Of a stretch of DNA of 64,000 nt, positions 25,687 through 33,537 are shown piece after piece. The translations under genes and the position numbers were made by a program. This DNA comes from Alphaproteobacteria bacterium (GTDB lineage: Bacteria > Pseudomonadota > Alphaproteobacteria > SHVP01), in assembly GCA_040216735.1 (NCBI GenBank), contig JAVJOO010000002.1, positions 1,329,118 to 1,393,117 of the forward strand, read 5' to 3'. The notes beneath the pieces were generated by a model. The model was not told where the DNA came from and searched no databases. It worked only from the letters and a program-made list of their open reading frames with translations. Each line of letters opens with the position of its first letter. Position 1 is the stretch's first letter.

Positions 25687-26508
25687 ATGGAGACGCTCGA
25701 CGGTCCCATTCTCCTCGTCGGCTGCGGCAAGATGGGTGCCGCGTTGTTGGCCGGCTGGCTCGCGCGCGGTGTCCAACCCACCGACGTCCTGGTCGTCGAA
25801 CCGACGGATGCCGGCGCTGCGGTCGCCCGCGAACACGGGGTTCGGGTCGCCTCCGATATCGCGGCCGTCGCTCCCGACGTCTCGCCCCGCGTGGTCGTGT
25901 TTGCAGTTAAGCCGCAGGTTCTACCCGCCGTCGTTCCCCCGTATCGCCGTTTCGCAGGGCCGGCGACGACGTTCCTGTCGATCGCCGCAGGCAAGCCGCT
26001 GGCGTTCTTCGCCGAACATCTATCTGCCCGGGCATCGATCGTTCGGGCGATGCCCAATACGCCGGCGGCGATTGGCCGCGGGATTACGGTCCTTTGCGCG
26101 AACGAGGCGGTGACGGCAGCAGACCGGACGTTAGCCCAAAGTCTGATGACCGCAGTTGGCGCCGTCGACTGGATCGACGACGAAGCGTTGATGGATGGGG
26201 TGACGGCCGTTTCCGGCAGTGGACCGGCCTATGTCTTCTACCTGATCGAATGCCTGGCGGCAGCCGGCGTCGACGCGGGTCTCCCGCCGGCACTGGCCGC
26301 GCGCCTCGCGCGCCTGACCGTCGAAGGATCTGCTGCGCTCAGCGCGGCCGATCCCTCCAGCCCGGCAACCCTGCGCGCGAACGTGGCCAGTCCAGGCGGT
26401 ACGACCGCCGCAGCATTGACGGTTTTGATGGGCGATGCCGGTCTGCAAGACGTAATGACGAAGGCTGTCCTAGCTGCGGCGGCACGGTCGCGCGAACTGG
26501 CCGAGTGA
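25687..26508 (+). CDS. proC: Pyrroline-5-carboxylate reductase
   Basis: Last step of proline synthesis: NAD(P)H-dependent reduction of pyrroline-5-carboxylate. The 273-aa protein has the Rossmann start [18 protein letters not shown], then [24 protein letters not shown] and the C-terminal family signature [17 protein letters not shown] ... [13 protein letters not shown] used the ATG at 25687 ([14 protein letters not shown]), because the frame upstream overlaps ybjN. It lies in a ybjN-proC-csaA run. Confidence 0.96.
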   Translation: METLDGPILLVGCGKMGAALLAGWLARGVQPTDVLVVEPTDAGAAVAREHGVRVASDIAAVAPDVSPRVVVFAVKPQVLPAVVPPYRRFAGPATTFLSIAAGKPLAFFAEHLSARASIVRAMPNTPAAIGRGITVLCANEAVTAADRTLAQSLMTAVGAVDWIDDEALMDGVTAVSGSGPAYVFYLIECLAAAGVDAGLPPALAARLARLTVEGSAALSAADPSSPATLRANVASPGGTTAAALTVLMGDAGLQDVMTKAVLAAAARSRELAE

Positions 26509-26528
26509 GCGGGACGCTCCAGAAAGCC

Positions 26529-26867
26529 ATGCCAGAGATCGGCGTCGAGGATTTTCTCAAGGTCGATATCCGAGTCGGCACGATCGTTTCCGCCGAGTCC
26601 TTTCCCGAAGCGCGCAAGCCTGCCTACAAGTTACAGATCGACTTCGGTGAAGTGATTGGCGTCAAACGTTCGTCCGCGCAGATCACGGTACATTACCAAC
26701 CGACCGAACTGATCGGCCGCCAGGTCGCTGCCGTCGTCAATTTTCCGCCCCGCCAAATCGGTCCGATGAGATCGGAGGTGCTGGTACTCGGTTTTCCCGA
26801 TGAAGCCGGAGCGGTGTGCCTCCTCGGCGTCGATCCGTCGGTCCCGAACGGCGGGCGGTTGTTCTAG
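26529..26867 (+). CDS. tRNA-binding domain protein, CsaA-like
   Basis: A 112-aa single-domain OB-fold protein of the CsaA/EMAP-II type, starting [37 protein letters not shown] and ending with [29 protein letters not shown], a typical CsaA C-terminus. CsaA has been described as a tRNA-binding, chaperone-like protein. I took the ATG at 26529, 20 bp after proC. Convergent with the sensor kinase, 5 bp away. Confidence 0.92.
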   Translation: MPEIGVEDFLKVDIRVGTIVSAESFPEARKPAYKLQIDFGEVIGVKRSSAQITVHYQPTELIGRQVAAVVNFPPRQIGPMRSEVLVLGFPDEAGAVCLLGVDPSVPNGGRLF

Positions 26868-26872
26868 CCGGC

Positions 26873-28204
26873 CTAGATCGGCAGCCGGAGACGCGCCCGC
26901 AGTCCTCCCAACGGCGAATCATCTAACGTCAGATCGCCCCCGTGACTACGGACGACGTCGCGGGCGATCGTTAAACCCAGCCCGACCCCGCCCGCACCCG
27001 AACGCCGGGCGTCGTCGAGACGGCTGAACGCCTTAAATGCATCGTCGCGCAGTTCAGGCGCGATTCCAGGGCCATTATCGTCGACAGTGATTTCCACGAA
27101 GGTCGGGAATCGTGTCGCGCCGATTTCCACCCGCGCCGCCGCGCCCGTTCCTGGCGTTCCATAGTGCATGGCATTGTCGATCAGGTTGGTCAGACATCGC
27201 TTAAAGGCATTGGGGCGAATCGGCATGGCCAGATTTGATGCGGCCTTCAGAGTTACGTCGTGCCCTTGCCGGTGCGCTTCATCGACGACCTCTCCCAGGA
27301 GTGCGGTAACATCGGTAGCGACCGGGCGTTCGGTATCCTGGCCTCGGGCAAACGAAAGGTACTCCTCTATCATCTGTTCCATACTGCGGATGTCGGCTTC
27401 GATGTTGGTGACATCGACTTGCTTGCCGATCAGCGCGAGTTCCAGTTTGACGCGCGTGAGCGGGGTCCGCAGATCGTGGGATACGCCGGCCAGCATCTCG
27501 GTGCGTTGCTCGACGCTGCGCCGGAGGCGGTCGCGCATCGCCATGAAGGCGCGCGTGGCTAAACGGATCTCGCTGGCACCAGAAGGCCGGATGTCGCCGG
27601 CCTCGCGCCCTTTTCCCAGGGCATCGGCCATGTCGGCGAGGCGGTATATGGGGCGCATCTGGTTGCGCAAGAACACGATCGCTATGCCGAGGAGAATAAG
27701 TGACGAGCCTACCATCCACAGAACGAAAATGGTCGTGGTCGTGCTGTCCAACCGCTTGCGCGATGTCAGGATTCGCAAGACGCCGTCGGGCAACTGCACC
27801 AGAATCTGAACGCGGTCGCCAAAGTTCGCGGTGTCGATCGCATAGGGCCGGAAGAGACGCTCGCCTAGCGCGCGGTACAGCATACGGTCGGGGATGTTGA
27901 AGACGGGTTGGTTTCGGGTTACCGATGGCGGCAGGACCTCTTGCGGAATCACGCCCGCATCGATGTCCAAATAGGTCCGGGCGAGGCCCAGAATTTGTGC
28001 TTGGGCGGCGTCGTCGGCGCCGTCCAATAGCCTAATCATCAGGGCAATGTCGCCGGCGACGCCCAACGACAGGCGCCGCGTTACGGTGTCCCAGTGGTTG
28101 TCGAAGAACACGATGGCCAAGATGATCTGCAACAGCACGACCGGGGCAACGACGATGACAATCGATCGGCCCAGCAGCGTTTTAGGAAGGAATCGCTTCA
28201 GCAT
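26873..28204 (-). CDS. EnvZ-like sensor histidine kinase
   Basis: A 443-aa inner-membrane kinase. TM helices are at about 16-34 and 158-179, flanking a periplasmic domain of about 120 residues. A HAMP linker (about 181-235) leads to HisKA with the phospho-accepting His243 (AGVSHDLRTPLTRVKLELAL), then HATPase motifs: N box NLIDNAMHYG, G1 DNGPGIAPE and GVGLGLTIARDV. It is last in the marR-like, ompR-like, envZ-like operon, 12 bp after the regulator, whose partner it presumably is. The signal is unknown. Confidence 0.93.
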   Translation of the reverse strand: MLKRFLPKTLLGRSIVIVVAPVVLLQIILAIVFFDNHWDTVTRRLSLGVAGDIALMIRLLDGADDAAQAQILGLARTYLDIDAGVIPQEVLPPSVTRNQPVFNIPDRMLYRALGERLFRPYAIDTANFGDRVQILVQLPDGVLRILTSRKRLDSTTTTIFVLWMVGSSLILLGIAIVFLRNQMRPIYRLADMADALGKGREAGDIRPSGASEIRLATRAFMAMRDRLRRSVEQRTEMLAGVSHDLRTPLTRVKLELALIGKQVDVTNIEADIRSMEQMIEEYLSFARGQDTERPVATDVTALLGEVVDEAHRQGHDVTLKAASNLAMPIRPNAFKRCLTNLIDNAMHYGTPGTGAAARVEIGATRFPTFVEITVDDNGPGIAPELRDDAFKAFSRLDDARRSGAGGVGLGLTIARDVVRSHGGDLTLDDSPLGGLRARLRLPI

Positions 28205-28216
28205 GACAACGTCGGC

Positions 28217-28900
28217 TCAGTCCGGGCGTAAGACATAACCCTCGCCCCAGACGGTTTGGAGGTAGCGCGGAACCCTTGGATCGTCTTCGATCTTTCGGCG
28301 CAAGCGGGTGACCTGGACATCAACGGTTCGGTCGCTGACCCCCAAGGCGTCGCATAGGACGTAACGGGAAATCGTTCGACCCGGTTGCTCGGCGAACATT
28401 TTTAGGAGGCCGGTTTCCGTTGATGTCAGGCGCACAGGTTTGTCGCCGTTGCGCAATTCGTTGCGTTTGAGGTCAAAGTAGAAACTGCCCAGCGACAGTC
28501 CGGCGAGCGGCGGCGGTGGCCCGGCGGAGCGGCGGAGAATGGACGCGACTCGCAGCAATAGTTCGCGCGGTTCGAACGGTTTCGGGAGGTAGTCGTCCGC
28601 GCCGGACTCGAACCCGGCAATACGGTCCTCGGGCTCGCCGCGCGCGGTGAGCACGAGGATCGGCACGTCAGTCTTGGTCCGCAGATCCTTGGTCAACGTG
28701 AGACCGTCTTCGCCCGGCATCATGACATCGACAATCAGGAGGTCGAAGTCGAACCCGGTCATGCGCTGGCGCGCCTCCAGGGCATCGCAGGCCGTGGTCA
28801 CGTGGTAGCCATGCTCGATCAGGTATTTCTGGAGGAGCTCGCGAATCCGCCGGTCGTCGTCGACAACGAGGAGGTGGCGTACCGCGGACGGCTCGTCCAT
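28217..28900 (-). CDS. OmpR/PhoB-family response regulator (PetR-like)
   Basis: A 227-aa regulator: receiver domain 1-120 with the acidic pair DDD (14-16), phosphorylation site Asp58 (DLLIVDVMMPG) and Lys in YLPKPFEPRELLLR; then a winged-helix Trans_reg_C DNA-binding domain from about 135 with RTVDVQVTRLRRKIEDDPRVPRYLQTVWGEGY. It starts 1 bp after the stop of the MarR gene. In Rhodobacter capsulatus a MarR-OmpR pair (petP-petR) regulates the bc1 genes; the same gene pairing suggests orthology, which I infer rather than show. Confidence 0.93.
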   Translation of the reverse strand: MDEPSAVRHLLVVDDDRRIRELLQKYLIEHGYHVTTACDALEARQRMTGFDFDLLIVDVMMPGEDGLTLTKDLRTKTDVPILVLTARGEPEDRIAGFESGADDYLPKPFEPRELLLRVASILRRSAGPPPPLAGLSLGSFYFDLKRNELRNGDKPVRLTSTETGLLKMFAEQPGRTISRYVLCDALGVSDRTVDVQVTRLRRKIEDDPRVPRYLQTVWGEGYVLRPD

Positions 28901-28901
28901 C

Positions 28902-29396
28902 TCAGCTCTTCTGAACGGACTTGAGAACGGCGGCACGATCGGCGGCGTCGACAAGCCCGAGAAGTACCTTGCGGTAGCCTTCCACCGCTTCGGCGCCGGC
29001 TTCGCGGTAGGCCTGGGCGACCCGCGCGCGTTGGGCCTCGGACACGCGCCGCTCCAGTTCGCGGCCCTTCTCGGTGAGGTAGAGCAAACGCTGGCGCCTG
29101 TCGCGCAAGCCCTTGCGCTGCTCGACATAGCCCTCGGCGACGAGCTGGCCCAGGACACGGCTCAGGCTTTGTTTGGTGATGCGCAAGATGGCGAGGAGTG
29201 CCGCCACCGTCATCCCGGGGTCGCGTTGAATGAAATGGATCGCCCGGTGGTGTGCCCGGCCGAATCCATACTCCGCCAGGATCGAATCGGGCTCGTTGGT
29301 GAAGTCCCGATAGGCGTAAAAGAGGAGTTCGATCCCCTGCCGAAGCTCTTCGTCGCGGAGGAACAGCGGGTTGATTGTGGGTTTTACGTCAGCCAT
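28902..29396 (-). CDS. MarR-family transcriptional regulator (PetP-like)
   Basis: A 164-aa dimeric winged-helix repressor: N-terminal helices with LFYAYRDFTNEPDSIL, the wHTH about 55-110 (MTVAALLAILRITKQSLSRVLGQLVAEGYVEQ), the wing with RDRRQRLLYLTEKG, and a C-terminal dimer helix. It leads the three-gene regulatory operon. Its own start codon lies at the -35 of a divergent ilvE promoter, with a palindrome next to it that it may bind. Confidence 0.92.
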   Translation of the reverse strand: MADVKPTINPLFLRDEELRQGIELLFYAYRDFTNEPDSILAEYGFGRAHHRAIHFIQRDPGMTVAALLAILRITKQSLSRVLGQLVAEGYVEQRKGLRDRRQRLLYLTEKGRELERRVSEAQRARVAQAYREAGAEAVEGYRKVLLGLVDAADRAAVLKSVQKS

Positions 29397-29397
29397 G

Positions 29398-29430
29398 TTG
29401 ACATATGTGACTTACATTGTTACAAGAATG
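29398..29430 (+). promoter_or_regulatory. Divergent marR-ilvE control region: ilvE promoter and operator candidate
   Basis: TTGACA (29398-29403) is a perfect -35, with a 17-bp spacer and TACAAG (29421-29426) as -10 (4 of 6). It points at ilvE. A 16-bp imperfect palindrome, CATTGTTACAAGAATG (29415-29430, 12 of 16 symmetric), covers the -10, and GTTACATAA follows further downstream. This fits a MarR-type operator that would block ilvE or autoregulate marR. Confidence 0.6.
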
Positions 29431-29472
29431 TCCCCGAGAGGGTTACATAATTAATCATCAAGCGGTGGCGCC

Positions 29473-30375
29473 ATGTCCCTTGTTCCATTCGACGATCGTG
29501 ACGGTGTTATTTGGTTTGACGGTAACCTCGTGCCGTGGCGGGACGCGAACGTCCATGTTCTGACCCACGCGCTGCACTATGCTAGCGCGGTCTTCGAAGG
29601 GGAACGAGTCTACGAAGGCGAAATCTTCAAACTGACCGAACATACCGAACGCCTTCATGGATCGGCGAAGCTGCTCGGCTTTGAGATTCCCTACTCGGTA
29701 GCGGCGATCGATCAAGCGTGCCGCGATGTCGTGAAGGAACTCGGTTTTCGCGACGGGTACCTGCGTCCTATTGCTTGGCGTGGCTCGGAAATGATGGGCG
29801 TGTCGGCGCAACAATCCAAGATCCATGTGGCGATCGCGGGATGGGAGTGGCCGTCCTATTTCAACCCGGAACAACGCCTCAAGGGCATCCGCCTCAAGAC
29901 CGGTCCCTGGCGGCGACCGGCGCCCGACACCGCACCGTGCAAGAGCAAAGCGGCAGGTCTCTACATGATCTGTACCCTCTCCAAGCATGAGGTCGAGCGC
30001 CAGGGTTATGACGACGCCCTGATGTTGGATTGGCAGGGGAATATCGCCGAATCGACAGGCGCCAATATTTTCCTGGTCCAGAACGGCGTTTTGCACACAC
30101 CAACGCCGCGAAACTTCCTCGACGGGATTACCCGTCAGACCGTCATCGCACTGGCAAAGAACCGTGGCTACGAGGTGGTAGAACGGATCATCGCGCCCGA
30201 AGAGCTAGGCAAGACCTCGGAGGTCTTCCTAACTGGCACCGCCGCGGAGGTCACGCCGGTGGGGTCGATCGACGATCATCGGTTCACGGTGGGCGCGATT
30301 ACCCAGACCTTGATGGCCGATTATGACAACACCGTTCGCCGCCGCCCGCTCCAGGCGGCCATCGCCGCGGCATGA
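29473..30375 (+). CDS. ilvE: Branched-chain amino acid aminotransferase
   Basis: A 300-aa fold-type IV PLP enzyme that transaminates Val, Leu and Ile. Blocks are WFDGNLVPWRDANVHVLTHALHYASAVFEGER at the N-terminus, SKAAGLYMICTLSKHEV with the likely Schiff-base lysine (about 158), the family signature DALMLDWQGNIAESTGANIFLV, and FLTGTAAEVTPV. The ATG at 29473 has only a weak ribosome-binding site (GGTGG). It is divergent from the MarR operon. Confidence 0.95.
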   Translation: MSLVPFDDRDGVIWFDGNLVPWRDANVHVLTHALHYASAVFEGERVYEGEIFKLTEHTERLHGSAKLLGFEIPYSVAAIDQACRDVVKELGFRDGYLRPIAWRGSEMMGVSAQQSKIHVAIAGWEWPSYFNPEQRLKGIRLKTGPWRRPAPDTAPCKSKAAGLYMICTLSKHEVERQGYDDALMLDWQGNIAESTGANIFLVQNGVLHTPTPRNFLDGITRQTVIALAKNRGYEVVERIIAPEELGKTSEVFLTGTAAEVTPVGSIDDHRFTVGAITQTLMADYDNTVRRRPLQAAIAAA

Positions 30376-30376
30376 A

Positions 30377-30400
30377 CCGTCGCAACCGTGCTAGCGACGG
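30377..30400 (+). terminator. Possible hairpin at the ilvE/moaE convergent end
   Basis: CCGTCGC (30377-30383) and GCGACGG (30394-30400) are perfect 7-bp arms just after the ilvE stop; the right arm overlaps the moaE stop. There is no T tract on either strand, so it may work only as a weak or factor-dependent end. Confidence 0.4.
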
Positions 30401-30885
30401 GGCCTAGCGTTTAGGTCGGCGGGGTCAGACTTAGGCTGCGCCGACCACCGCGCGGTCGCCGCTTCGTCGGCTTCGCGCGCGTCGACCCATTGTGCGCCGC
30501 TGCCGGTTTCTTCCAGCTTCCAAAACGGCGCTTTGGTCTTCAACCAGTCGATCAGGAACGCACACGATTCCAGTGCCGCCGCGCGGTGCGCGGAGGTTGT
30601 CGCGACGAGTACGATGCGATCGCCCGGCTCCAACCGGCCATACCGGTGGATGATCAAGCAAGATTCCAGCGGCCAGCGCGTGCGGGCCTCCTGTTCAATT
30701 GCCGCGAGCTGTTTCTCCGTCATCCCGGGATAATGTTCCAAGGTCATGGCCGCGACATCGGTGCCGTCGGCAAGGTCGCGCACCGTGCCGGTGAAGGTCG
30801 CGATGCCGCCGATGCGCCGGTTGCCCGCGGTCAACGCGTCAAGTTCGGCGCCGATGTCGAAGTCTTCGCGTTGAACCCGGATCAC
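30391..30885 (-). CDS. moaE: Molybdopterin synthase large subunit MoaE
   Basis: With MoaD converts cyclic pyranopterin monophosphate to molybdopterin. The 164-aa protein has GGIATFTGTVRDLADG, LEHYPGMTEKQL, HRYGRLEPGD and the active-site KTKAPFWKLEE with its conserved lysines. It starts with a GTG; the ribosome-binding site GGAGGGTGA overlaps the last codons of moaD. It is last in the uvrC-pgsA-mobB-moeA-moaD-moaE run. A C-terminal stretch of about 25 residues beyond the core is less conserved. Confidence 0.95.
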   Translation of the reverse strand: MIRVQREDFDIGAELDALTAGNRRIGGIATFTGTVRDLADGTDVAAMTLEHYPGMTEKQLAAIEQEARTRWPLESCLIIHRYGRLEPGDRIVLVATTSAHRAAALESCAFLIDWLKTKAPFWKLEETGSGAQWVDAREADEAATARWSAQPKSDPADLNARPRR

Positions 30886-30886
30886 G

Positions 30887-31138
30887 TCACCCTCCCGTTA
30901 CCGGCGGAAATAGTGCAACCTCGTCGTCGTTGGCGACGGGATCGTCATCGCGAGCGTATTCTTGGTTCACCGCGACGCGCACGACAGACAGGTCCGAGAG
31001 CGCTGCCGCATGGGCGTCGCTCCGTTGGCGAAGCCAGGTAAGCAGCGCTCCCACGGTAGCGATGTCGCGCGGGACCTCGACGGTTTCTTCGGCGACGCCA
31101 ACTCGTTGCCGCAACCAGGCGAAGTACAGCACTTTCAC
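30887..31138 (-). CDS. moaD: Molybdopterin synthase sulfur carrier subunit MoaD
   Basis: An 83-aa ubiquitin-fold protein that ends in Gly-Gly (FPPVTGG), the tail that is thiocarboxylated and inserted into MoaE. The start is MKVLYFAWLRQRVGVAEETVEV with GTG as first codon; the GTGA overlaps the moeA stop. moaE follows 1 bp after its stop. Confidence 0.95.
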   Translation of the reverse strand: MKVLYFAWLRQRVGVAEETVEVPRDIATVGALLTWLRQRSDAHAAALSDLSVVRVAVNQEYARDDDPVANDDEVALFPPVTGG

Positions 31139-32391
31139 GGCAACACCTCGCTGTAGGGAATGAACGGAAGAACATCGCCATGTGCAACGGAGGACAAATC
31201 CTCGCCGAGTTCAATCAACCCGTCGGACTCAACCATCGACGTCATAATCCCGGCGCCATCGCGGGCAAATCGGTGTGCAATCGGTAGATCGCCGTCGGCA
31301 CCGTCGAGCCGGGCCCTGATCCACTCGCGCCGGCCAATTTTCTTGCGACAGGAGAAACCGGCGGCGACGGAGAAGCGGTGCGGCGACGCGACGTTGGCGC
31401 CGGCCATTCGATGGACAATGGGGCGGACGAACATCAGAAACGTCACCATCACAGCGACGGGATTTCCTGGAATGCCGACAAAGGCGGAATCACCGATCGT
31501 TCCGAGTGCGAGCGGTCGCCCCGGTCGGATCGCCAGCCGCCAAAAATGGAGACTGCCGAGGTCCGCAACGACGCTGCGGACATGATCTTCGTCGCCCACC
31601 GAAACGCCGCCGGAGGTGACTACCAGATCGTTGCGGGTTGACGCCTGGGCTAGGCCGGTAGCGATCGCCTCACGCCGGTCGGGCAATATTCCAAGGTCCT
31701 CGACCGTGCAACCCATGCCCTGGAGCAGCGCGGTCAACGCGTAGCGGTTGGCATCGTGAATGGCGCCCGCTGGCAACGGCTGCCCCGGCTCGACGATTTC
31801 ATCGCCGGTCGAGAAGACCGCGGCGCGGAGGCGGCGCCGGACCGAGAGATCGGCGTGACCCGCGGCGGCGGCAAGACCGATATCCTGGGGCCTTAGGATC
31901 TGTCCCGGCGGCAGAATAATGGTGCCCGCGGTCATGTCCTCGCCCGCGCGGCGGCGGTTCGCACCGGGATTGAGTCCCGGCGGGATGGTGACGCTGTCAC
32001 CCCCAAGGCTGCAGTCCTCCTGCATCGCTACGGTATCGAGACCGGCCGGCATCACCGCGCCGGTAAAGATACGCACGGCGCAGGACGGCGGCACCGTGTC
32101 CGACCACGGATGGCCCGCGGTTGCGCGACCGGCGACCCTGAGGAGCGTCGGCGAACCGGCCCGAAGGTCTGCGGATCGAAAAGCGTAACCGTCGACCGCG
32201 GCGTTGTCGTGCGGCGGGACGTTGCCCGGGGCGGAAACACGTTGGCCCAAGATACGGCCATGCGCTTGCATTAGTGGTAGACGCTCGGTGCCGACCACGG
32301 GTTTGAGTCGGGTCTCGATCAGGGCCAGCGCTTCGGCGGTCGTCATCAACCCGCTCCCGGGGGTGAAACAATCGTTGCCGAGTTGTGCCAT
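31135..32391 (-). CDS. moeA: Molybdopterin molybdenumtransferase MoeA
   Basis: Inserts molybdate into adenylated molybdopterin. The 418-aa protein has the N-terminal ALALIETRLKPVVGTERLPL, the PHDNAAVDGYAF motif, TGAVMPAGLDTVAMQED, the MPT-binding TSGGVSVGDEDHV (about 250-262) and GIPGNPVAVMVTFLMFVRP. It lies 1 bp after mobB and overlaps moaD by 4 bp. Confidence 0.96.
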   Translation of the reverse strand: MAQLGNDCFTPGSGLMTTAEALALIETRLKPVVGTERLPLMQAHGRILGQRVSAPGNVPPHDNAAVDGYAFRSADLRAGSPTLLRVAGRATAGHPWSDTVPPSCAVRIFTGAVMPAGLDTVAMQEDCSLGGDSVTIPPGLNPGANRRRAGEDMTAGTIILPPGQILRPQDIGLAAAAGHADLSVRRRLRAAVFSTGDEIVEPGQPLPAGAIHDANRYALTALLQGMGCTVEDLGILPDRREAIATGLAQASTRNDLVVTSGGVSVGDEDHVRSVVADLGSLHFWRLAIRPGRPLALGTIGDSAFVGIPGNPVAVMVTFLMFVRPIVHRMAGANVASPHRFSVAAGFSCRKKIGRREWIRARLDGADGDLPIAHRFARDGAGIMTSMVESDGLIELGEDLSSVAHGDVLPFIPYSEVLP

Positions 32392-32392
32392 T

Positions 32393-32914
32393 TCAGATTT
32401 TTCCGCCGGTCGTGCCTGCGTCCAAGCCGCAATGCCGGAGGATGAAACGGGCGATCCCGGTGGGGTCGTCGAGCGACAGAACGGGACAGGTGAGCTTCGG
32501 CCATGGCCGATCGCTCGCCACCGCCACTACCTGCGGATCGTCCCCCCACAGGATCGGTGCGGCGTCGTCGCCGCGGACGACCTCCATTTTGTCGTGGGTA
32601 CTGCGTTTGAAGCCTTCGACGAGGACGAGATCGACAGGCGACATCCGCGCCAACAGTTCGTGCAAGTCCGCTTCGGGGCCATCGCGATGTTCGTGCATTA
32701 ATGCCCAGCGCTTGGCCGAAGACACCATGACCTCGTGGGCGCCGGCGGCGCGGTGCTCGAACGAGTCCTTGCCCGGCTGGTCGACGTCGAATGCGTGATG
32801 GGCGTGCTTTACTGTCGATACCGTCAACCCGTGGGCAACGAGGACGGGCAGGAGCCGCACCATCAGTGTTGTCTTGCCGCTCCCCGAATATCCTGCAAGG
32901 CCGAATACCTTCAC
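32393..32914 (-). CDS. mobB: Molybdopterin-guanine dinucleotide biosynthesis protein MobB
   Basis: A 173-aa P-loop GTPase that helps MobA in forming MGD cofactor. The P-loop GYSGSGKT is at 8-15; HAHHAFDVDQPGKDSFEHRAAGA follows, and LVEGFKRSTHDKMEV is typical. It starts with GTG overlapping the pgsA stop (GTGA). No mobA is in the window. Confidence 0.94.
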   Translation of the reverse strand: MKVFGLAGYSGSGKTTLMVRLLPVLVAHGLTVSTVKHAHHAFDVDQPGKDSFEHRAAGAHEVMVSSAKRWALMHEHRDGPEADLHELLARMSPVDLVLVEGFKRSTHDKMEVVRGDDAAPILWGDDPQVVAVASDRPWPKLTCPVLSLDDPTGIARFILRHCGLDAGTTGGKI

Positions 32915-33492
32915 GGCGAATCCGCCTTGGCGTTGCGGTGCGGGCGATCGGGTCGCATGTGAGCGAGGCCGCCGCGCAAGTAGTCGTAACCGGTGTAGAC
33001 GGTGATCGCCGCGGCGACCCAGAGAAGGGCGGTCCCGATCGTATCAGCTTGGGGAATGACGTCGGTCAGCAGCAGCAAACCGATGGCGACAAGTTGGACG
33101 CCGGTCTTCCATTTGGCCAAACGGCTGACCGCCACGTCGACGTGTTTGCCGGCGAGGAACTCTCGCAACCCCGACACTAGAATCTCGCGCAGCAGGATGA
33201 GCAGCGCGGCAATCACGGCGCCACCGGCCAGGGTGCCCGTCGCGACCATCATGAGCAGCACTGCCGCGACCAGCAGTTTGTCGGCGATCGGATCGAGGAA
33301 TCGACCGAAATCGGATGTTTGCTGGCGCCGCCGGGCGAGCATCCCGTCGAAATAGTCGGTCACGGCGGCATAGGCGAACAACCCGAAGGTCGTCCAGCCG
33401 TTCGCCGGTACCGGCAAATAGAAAGCCGCAACGATCAAGGGAATGACGGCGATGCGCGACAGGGTCAGCAAGTTCGGAAGATTGGTATCCAT
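32911..33492 (-). CDS. pgsA: CDP-diacylglycerol-glycerol-3-phosphate 3-phosphatidyltransferase
   Basis: Commits CDP-diacylglycerol to phosphatidylglycerol, the diacylglyceryl donor for Lgt in this window. The 193-aa membrane protein has NLLTLSRIAVIPLIVAA and the CDP-alcohol phosphotransferase motif (D-G-x2-A-R-x8-G-x3-D-x3-D) in FDGMLARRRQQTSDFGRFLD plus PIADK. I used the ATG at 33492; a GTG two codons upstream is also in frame. It lies 45 bp after uvrC. Confidence 0.95.
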   Translation of the reverse strand: MDTNLPNLLTLSRIAVIPLIVAAFYLPVPANGWTTFGLFAYAAVTDYFDGMLARRRQQTSDFGRFLDPIADKLLVAAVLLMMVATGTLAGGAVIAALLILLREILVSGLREFLAGKHVDVAVSRLAKWKTGVQLVAIGLLLLTDVIPQADTIGTALLWVAAAITVYTGYDYLRGGLAHMRPDRPHRNAKADSP

Positions 33493-33537
33493 TGTCACCG
33501 GGGCGATTGATGCCGTCCCATACTACGCGCCGCGGCG

